From positions 1 to 10,050 of the forward strand of contig CAMJHI010000058.1 in NCBI GenBank assembly GCA_946405475.1: a stretch of 10,050 nucleotides of DNA, in the 5' to 3' direction. The stretch is from an uncultured Clostridia bacterium (GTDB taxonomy: Bacteria; Bacillota; Clostridia; Oscillospirales; Acutalibacteraceae). The notes under the pieces were generated by a model, which was not told the DNA's origin, ran no database searches, and was given only the letters and a program-made list of their open reading frames with translations. The translations under genes and the position numbers were made by a program. Each line of letters starts with the position of its first letter. Position 1 is the stretch's first letter. Shown here one piece after another: positions 6,979-10,050 of the stretch.

Positions 6979-7548
6979 ATGAAACTCACTTTAGAACGGG
7001 CACGAGAGCTCAACGACGCGCAGGTGACGCAGGAGCATCTGATCCTGCACGCCAAAAACGTGATGTACGCCATGGGTGCCATGGCCGATCATTTCGGCGA
7101 AGACCGTGAGCACTGGATGGCCATCGGCTACCTGCACGACTACGATTACGAAAAATATCCCGAGGAGCATTTACAGCACACCGAAAAAGAGCTGCTCGCC
7201 GAAGGCGTCGACGAGGCCGACGTGCGCGCCATTCTCAGCCACGGCTGGGGCATCTGCACCGACGTCAAGCCCGAAACGAACCTTGAAAAAAGCCTGTTTG
7301 CCGTGGACGAGCTGACCGGCATCATTCAGGCCTGCGCCCGCATGCGCCCGCAGGGCATCACCGACCTTGAGCTGAAAAGCTTCATGAAAAAGTTCAAGGA
7401 TAAAAAATTTGCCGCCAAGTGCGACCGCGCGCTGATCAACAGCGGCTGCGACATGCTGGGCATGACGGTCGCCGAGGCGGCGGAGATCTGCATCGAGGGC
7501 ATGAAGCCCTACGCGGCCGACATCGGTCTGACGGGTACGGCGCAGTAA
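6979..7548 (+). CDS. HD-superfamily hydrolase, COG2316-like
   Basis: This 189-residue soluble protein resembles predicted HD-superfamily hydrolases of COG2316. The metal-binding pattern is visible: H24 in EHLILHAKNVMYAM, the H53-D54 doublet in GYLHDYDYE, H88 in LSHGWG and D110 in FAVDELTG. The HDYDYEKYPEEHLQH stretch (53-67) and the AVDELTGI segment are typical of this group. AAAGGAG lies eight bases before the ATG, and the gene begins 18 bases after the exporter subunit, so it is probably co-transcribed with it. The biochemical substrate is unknown; HD enzymes of this size often act on nucleotides or phosphate monoesters. Whether its activity relates to the exporter or it is only an operon passenger cannot be decided from sequence. 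No terminator follows. Confidence 0.88.
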   Translation: MKLTLERARELNDAQVTQEHLILHAKNVMYAMGAMADHFGEDREHWMAIGYLHDYDYEKYPEEHLQHTEKELLAEGVDEADVRAILSHGWGICTDVKPETNLEKSLFAVDELTGIIQACARMRPQGITDLELKSFMKKFKDKKFAAKCDRALINSGCDMLGMTVAEAAEICIEGMKPYAADIGLTGTAQ

Positions 7549-7566
7549 TCAAAAGGAGCGTTCAGC

Positions 7567-7596
7567 TTGTACATCAAAGAGATTCTCATTGATTAG
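7567..7596 (+). pseudogene. Nine-codon ORF with strong ribosome binding site, possible gene-start remnant
   Basis: AAAAGGAG (7551-7558) sits eight bases before a TTG that opens MYIKEILID and then TAG. The arrangement is a well-formed translation start followed at once by a stop. The peptide resembles the first residues of SMC/RecF/YhaN-type ATPases, which often begin MYIKxIxID before a conserved FxxF/Y segment, so it may be the severed 5' end of such a gene. Alternatives are a leader peptide affecting the next gene, or chance. The peptide is very short and the family resemblance is weak evidence on its own. Confidence 0.3.
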
Positions 7597-7616
7597 ATCA
7601 CTATGGAGGGATTATC

Positions 7617-8981
7617 ATGTTATTGTTTCGCCGAATCGCCTCAGTGCTTGCCTTGCCGCTGGCGCTGGTTTTGCTGGTCACCGGTCTGTCCGTCGTTTCA
7701 AAGAACAGGCAGACCGAGCTGGAGCAAACGCTGGATGAAGAAACGCAGCAGGCGTTTGAACCTGTGTTCCGTTTTGCTATCGCGTCCGACGTGCATATCA
7801 CGACGAACGACAACACCAACGCCGAGCGTCTGGGCAAGCTGTTTGAAACGGCCTACCGCTACAGCGACGGCCACGCGTCCTACCGCTCGCTCGACGCCGT
7901 TGTGCTCGTGGGCGACAACTGCGACAGCGGCTCCGATGAGGAGTATGAGATCCTCAAGCGCGTGATCAACGAAAACATCCGCCCCGAAACGCAGATGGTC
8001 ACGGTCATGGGCAACCACGAATTCCGTTACACGGGGCTGGAGGGCTATGAGCGCCACATGGGCGAACCGCGCGACAAGCACGTGGTGATCAAGGGCCTCC
8101 ATTTCATCGGCATGTCGCCCAACCCGACCGACACCTGGCATACGCCCGACCAGCTTTTCTGGCTGGGTCGGGAACTGCGAAAAGCTGAAAAGGATGCGCC
8201 CGACAAGCCGATCTTTACTATGCAGCACGGCCACATCTGGAACACGGTTTATGTTTCCCGCAGCTGGTTCACGCAAATGTTCCTGCCGCTGCACCTGGTC
8301 TATGCGAAATATCCGCAGGTGATCAATTTTTCCGGCCATTCCCACGGCCCCATCAACAATCCGCTGGATATCTGGCAGAACAGCTACACGCAGATCGGTA
8401 CGGGCACGCTCAATTACTTTGAAATGGAGCGCGACATCGGCGACAACACCGTGCCAGAAGGCAGCCGTAACGCCGCGCAGTATCTGATCGTGGAGGTCGA
8501 CGCGCAAAACAGGGTGCGTGTGCAGCCGTTCAATATCCTCACCGAGGATTTCTTCAAGACGCCGTCCAACACCGACGACCCCGGCAAGCAGCTCGTCTGG
8601 CAGATCGACGACGTGTTCGACACCGCGCATTACGCCTACACCTCGGCGCGCAAAAAGACCGCGTCGATCCCGTATTTTGAACAGGACGCGGCCGTGACCG
8701 CAGAACTGACCGGCGACGGCAAGGTGCGGGTCACCTTCGATCAGGCCAAGGACGACGTTTGCGTTTACGGCTACCGCATTTCTCTTTATGACAACGCGAA
8801 GCCGAAAAAGGCCGTTGCCGAAAAAGAGATCTATTCCGGCTATTACTTTGAGCCGATGCCCGAAACGCTGACCTGCGCCATAGATGCGCCGGCGGCTGGC
8901 AGCTACACCGTCAAGGTCGTGCCGCTGAACGTCTGGCTCGACAAGGGCGAAGCGATCGGCACCGAGATCATCATTCCATAA
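7617..8981 (+). CDS. Membrane-anchored or secreted metallophosphoesterase with C-terminal beta-rich domain
   Basis: The 454-residue protein begins MLLFRR followed by a hydrophobic segment (about 8-27), giving a signal anchor or uncleaved signal peptide. There is no lipobox cysteine, so a lipoprotein is unlikely. The calcineurin-like domain (about 50-320) contains D58 and H60 in ASDVHI, D100 in VGDNCDSG, N133-H134 in GNHEF, H204/H206 in MQHGH and H241/H243 in SGHSHGP, a complete dimetal set. Residues from about 353 to the end look like a fibronectin-III or Ig-like beta sandwich (alternating strands, KVRVTFDQ, GSYTVKVVPLNVW). Such modules often aid cell-surface placement. It probably hydrolyses extracellular phosphate esters, nucleotides or phospholipid head groups; the substrate is not determinable. 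GGAGGG lies six bases before the ATG. It may be read from the exporter promoter, since no terminator intervenes. Confidence 0.88.
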   Translation: MLLFRRIASVLALPLALVLLVTGLSVVSKNRQTELEQTLDEETQQAFEPVFRFAIASDVHITTNDNTNAERLGKLFETAYRYSDGHASYRSLDAVVLVGDNCDSGSDEEYEILKRVINENIRPETQMVTVMGNHEFRYTGLEGYERHMGEPRDKHVVIKGLHFIGMSPNPTDTWHTPDQLFWLGRELRKAEKDAPDKPIFTMQHGHIWNTVYVSRSWFTQMFLPLHLVYAKYPQVINFSGHSHGPINNPLDIWQNSYTQIGTGTLNYFEMERDIGDNTVPEGSRNAAQYLIVEVDAQNRVRVQPFNILTEDFFKTPSNTDDPGKQLVWQIDDVFDTAHYAYTSARKKTASIPYFEQDAAVTAELTGDGKVRVTFDQAKDDVCVYGYRISLYDNAKPKKAVAEKEIYSGYYFEPMPETLTCAIDAPAAGSYTVKVVPLNVWLDKGEAIGTEIIIP

Positions 8982-8995
8982 AAAAACACATTCAA

Positions 8996-9030
8996 AAACC
9001 GCTGCTGTCCGAATGGGACGGCAGCGGTTT
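8996..9030. terminator. Bidirectional terminator between convergent genes
   Basis: AAACCGCTGCTGTCC (8996-9010) pairs with GGACGGCAGCGGTTT (9016-9030) around a five-base loop, giving a 15-pair stem with one G-U pair. On the + strand it is followed by TTTCATCTTTATTTC. On the - strand it is followed by TTTTTGAATGTGTTTTTTT. It lies 14 bases after the metallophosphoesterase stop and 17 bases beyond the stop of the opposing gene, so one hairpin probably ends both transcripts. Confidence 0.9.
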
Positions 9031-9047
9031 CATCTTTATTTCAAGGC

Positions 9048-10050
9048 TTATTTCAGCGGCGAGAGCGCCTGCTCGGGGCTGGCCTGCATGAACTGCGGAT
9101 ACTTCGGGTCGGTGTGGATGTCCGGCGCTTCGGGCGAGGTGATCAGCCACATGGCAAACGCAGCGCAATCCGAACCGTAACGGAAAGCGACGTGCGGCGC
9201 GTTTTTGACCAGCCACGTGTTTTCCGGCAGGATGACGCCGCTCAGGTCGGCCACACGGTCGGGCGACAGCTTTTCGGGGTTGGCGGGCACGTAATCGTCG
9301 CCAAGCGTTTCACCGAGGTTGGCCACGACTGCGCCGCCGCACATGAGCGCGGTTTCAAGCGTGTCGTCGCCGTTGGTCACCGAGCGTTCATAGGCCGGGG
9401 CAAGGGGGGCGTTGTAGCCCGCGACCACGCTCAACTCCACACCGTCGGCTTCCATTTGTTTGATCAGCGCGGGCACGTTGGCGGCCATTTCCTGCAGCGC
9501 GTCAGCGCGTTCGATCAGCCCGGCGTATTCTCCGATCTGATCCCCGAACACGTAGGCCTTCGCTTCCTCATAATCCTCCGGCAGCGTCACGCCCCAGAGT
9601 CCGGGCATGGTGCCGAAGGTGTCGCGCAGCAGCTCGTCATAAACCTGCCGCTTGTTGTTGTCGATGAATCTTTGCAGCAAGCCGCAGACGCCTTTGACCA
9701 CGCCGATTTTGTTCAGCAGGTTCAGCGGCGTCTTGAGCGCCGGCACGTGGTAGCTGACAAAGCGGCACAGGGTGGTGGGGTCGATGCGGATGCGCCCGGT
9801 CAGGCAGTCGCTGGCCACGTAGGTGCCGAAGAACGTGGAGGAGTGGAAGATGCAGCGCTGAACCTTGTCATAGCCGTATTTGGTCAGGTAGGCCACGGTC
9901 TCCATGCCGCCCATACTGCAGCTGATGATGGTCACCTTGTCAAATTCCGGGTGTTCGGCGAGCGCAAGCTCGACCGATTCGTTGATCTCGTCCGCCACGT
10001 CGAACTGGCATTTGCGCCAGTCGTAAGCGACAAAGTAGGTCTTGTCGCCG
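9048..10050 (-). CDS. LCAT-like alpha/beta hydrolase or acyltransferase, N-terminus outside the window
   Basis: The 333 visible residues read from the right edge to a TAA at 9048-9050. The frame is open to the edge (GDKTYFVAYDWRKCQFDVAD), so the GTG at 9998 is almost certainly internal. Numbering from the first complete codon, AYDWR (8-12) matches the YDWR motif of the lecithin:cholesterol acyltransferase family. IISCSMGGME (41-50) is the nucleophile elbow with S45, where the first glycine of GxSxG is replaced by serine. NGDDTLET around 227-234 resembles the GDDTV loop bearing the catalytic aspartate in LCAT. H286 in KNAPHVAF is the best catalytic histidine candidate. A long helical insertion (about 105-205) would form a lid. 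Likely a lipase, phospholipase or acyltransferase; the substrate is unknown. Any signal peptide lies outside the window. Confidence 0.8.
   Translation of the reverse strand, partial: GDKTYFVAYDWRKCQFDVADEINESVELALAEHPEFDKVTIISCSMGGMETVAYLTKYGYDKVQRCIFHSSTFFGTYVASDCLTGRIRIDPTTLCRFVSYHVPALKTPLNLLNKIGVVKGVCGLLQRFIDNNKRQVYDELLRDTFGTMPGLWGVTLPEDYEEAKAYVFGDQIGEYAGLIERADALQEMAANVPALIKQMEADGVELSVVAGYNAPLAPAYERSVTNGDDTLETALMCGGAVVANLGETLGDDYVPANPEKLSPDRVADLSGVILPENTWLVKNAPHVAFRYGSDCAAFAMWLITSPEAPDIHTDPKYPQFMQASPEQALSPLK

Noticed and set aside
7567..7595. A possible promoter for the second metallophosphoesterase (TTGTAC, 17 bases, TGATTA)
   Set aside because: The -10 is poor and there is no extended -10; the region is better explained as a ribosome binding site plus short ORF within an operon.
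9048..9998. Treating the - strand hydrolase as complete from the GTG at 9998
   Set aside because: The frame stays open to the window edge and the upstream residues include the family motif AYDWR, so the true start lies outside the window.
1..10050. A dedicated defence, phage, toxin-antitoxin, CRISPR or mobile system
   Set aside because: No transposase, integrase, restriction, toxin or repeat-array signature was seen on either strand; the genes are metabolic, transport and hydrolytic.

Overview
The window is a compact, GC-rich bacterial chromosomal segment with strong AAGGAG/GGAGG-type ribosome binding sites, one-base and four-base gene overlaps and marked G/C preference at third codon positions. 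Gene content (ammonia-type NadE beside a nicotinate phosphoribosyltransferase, a clostridial-style heterodimeric ABC exporter with a Gly/Arg/Pro-rich N-terminal tail, an HD hydrolase of the COG2316 type) suggests a high-GC anaerobic Firmicute (Clostridia, perhaps an Oscillospirales gut lineage). The taxonomy is inferred from protein style, not proven.

Layout. (1) Positions 2-3204, + strand: an NAD salvage operon. An open reading frame enters from the left edge and runs without a stop into a nicotinamidase (pncA). It is followed by ammonia-dependent NAD+ synthetase (nadE), nicotinate phosphoribosyltransferase (pncB) and a small cytosolic metallophosphoesterase that overlaps pncB by ATGA. A Rho-independent terminator closes the unit. 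Three of the four Preiss-Handler salvage enzymes are present; the adenylyltransferase NadD is not in the window. (2) Positions 3277-7548, + strand: a new unit with a near-consensus extended -10 promoter and a palindrome in the short leader. It encodes both halves of a heterodimeric ABC exporter and an HD-superfamily hydrolase. The exporter has a textbook division of labour: one degenerate and one consensus ATP site. (3) Positions 7551-8981: a nine-codon ORF with a good ribosome binding site that looks like the severed start of a lost gene, then a membrane-anchored or secreted metallophosphoesterase with a C-terminal beta-rich domain. No terminator lies between the HD gene and this one. (4) Positions 8996-9030: a long hairpin that can serve as a terminator in both directions between convergent genes. 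(5) Positions 9048-10050, - strand: the C-terminal part of an LCAT-like alpha/beta hydrolase that runs off the right edge.

No gene-free stretch exceeds 300 bases; the longest gap (3205-3349) holds the terminator, promoter and palindrome. I see no tRNA, rRNA, CRISPR array, insertion sequence or phage gene. The window reads as mostly ordinary core and accessory metabolism. The points most worth a second look are the uninterrupted frame into pncA, the leader palindrome at the exporter promoter, the nine-codon gene stub and the LCAT-like enzyme with a variant nucleophile elbow.
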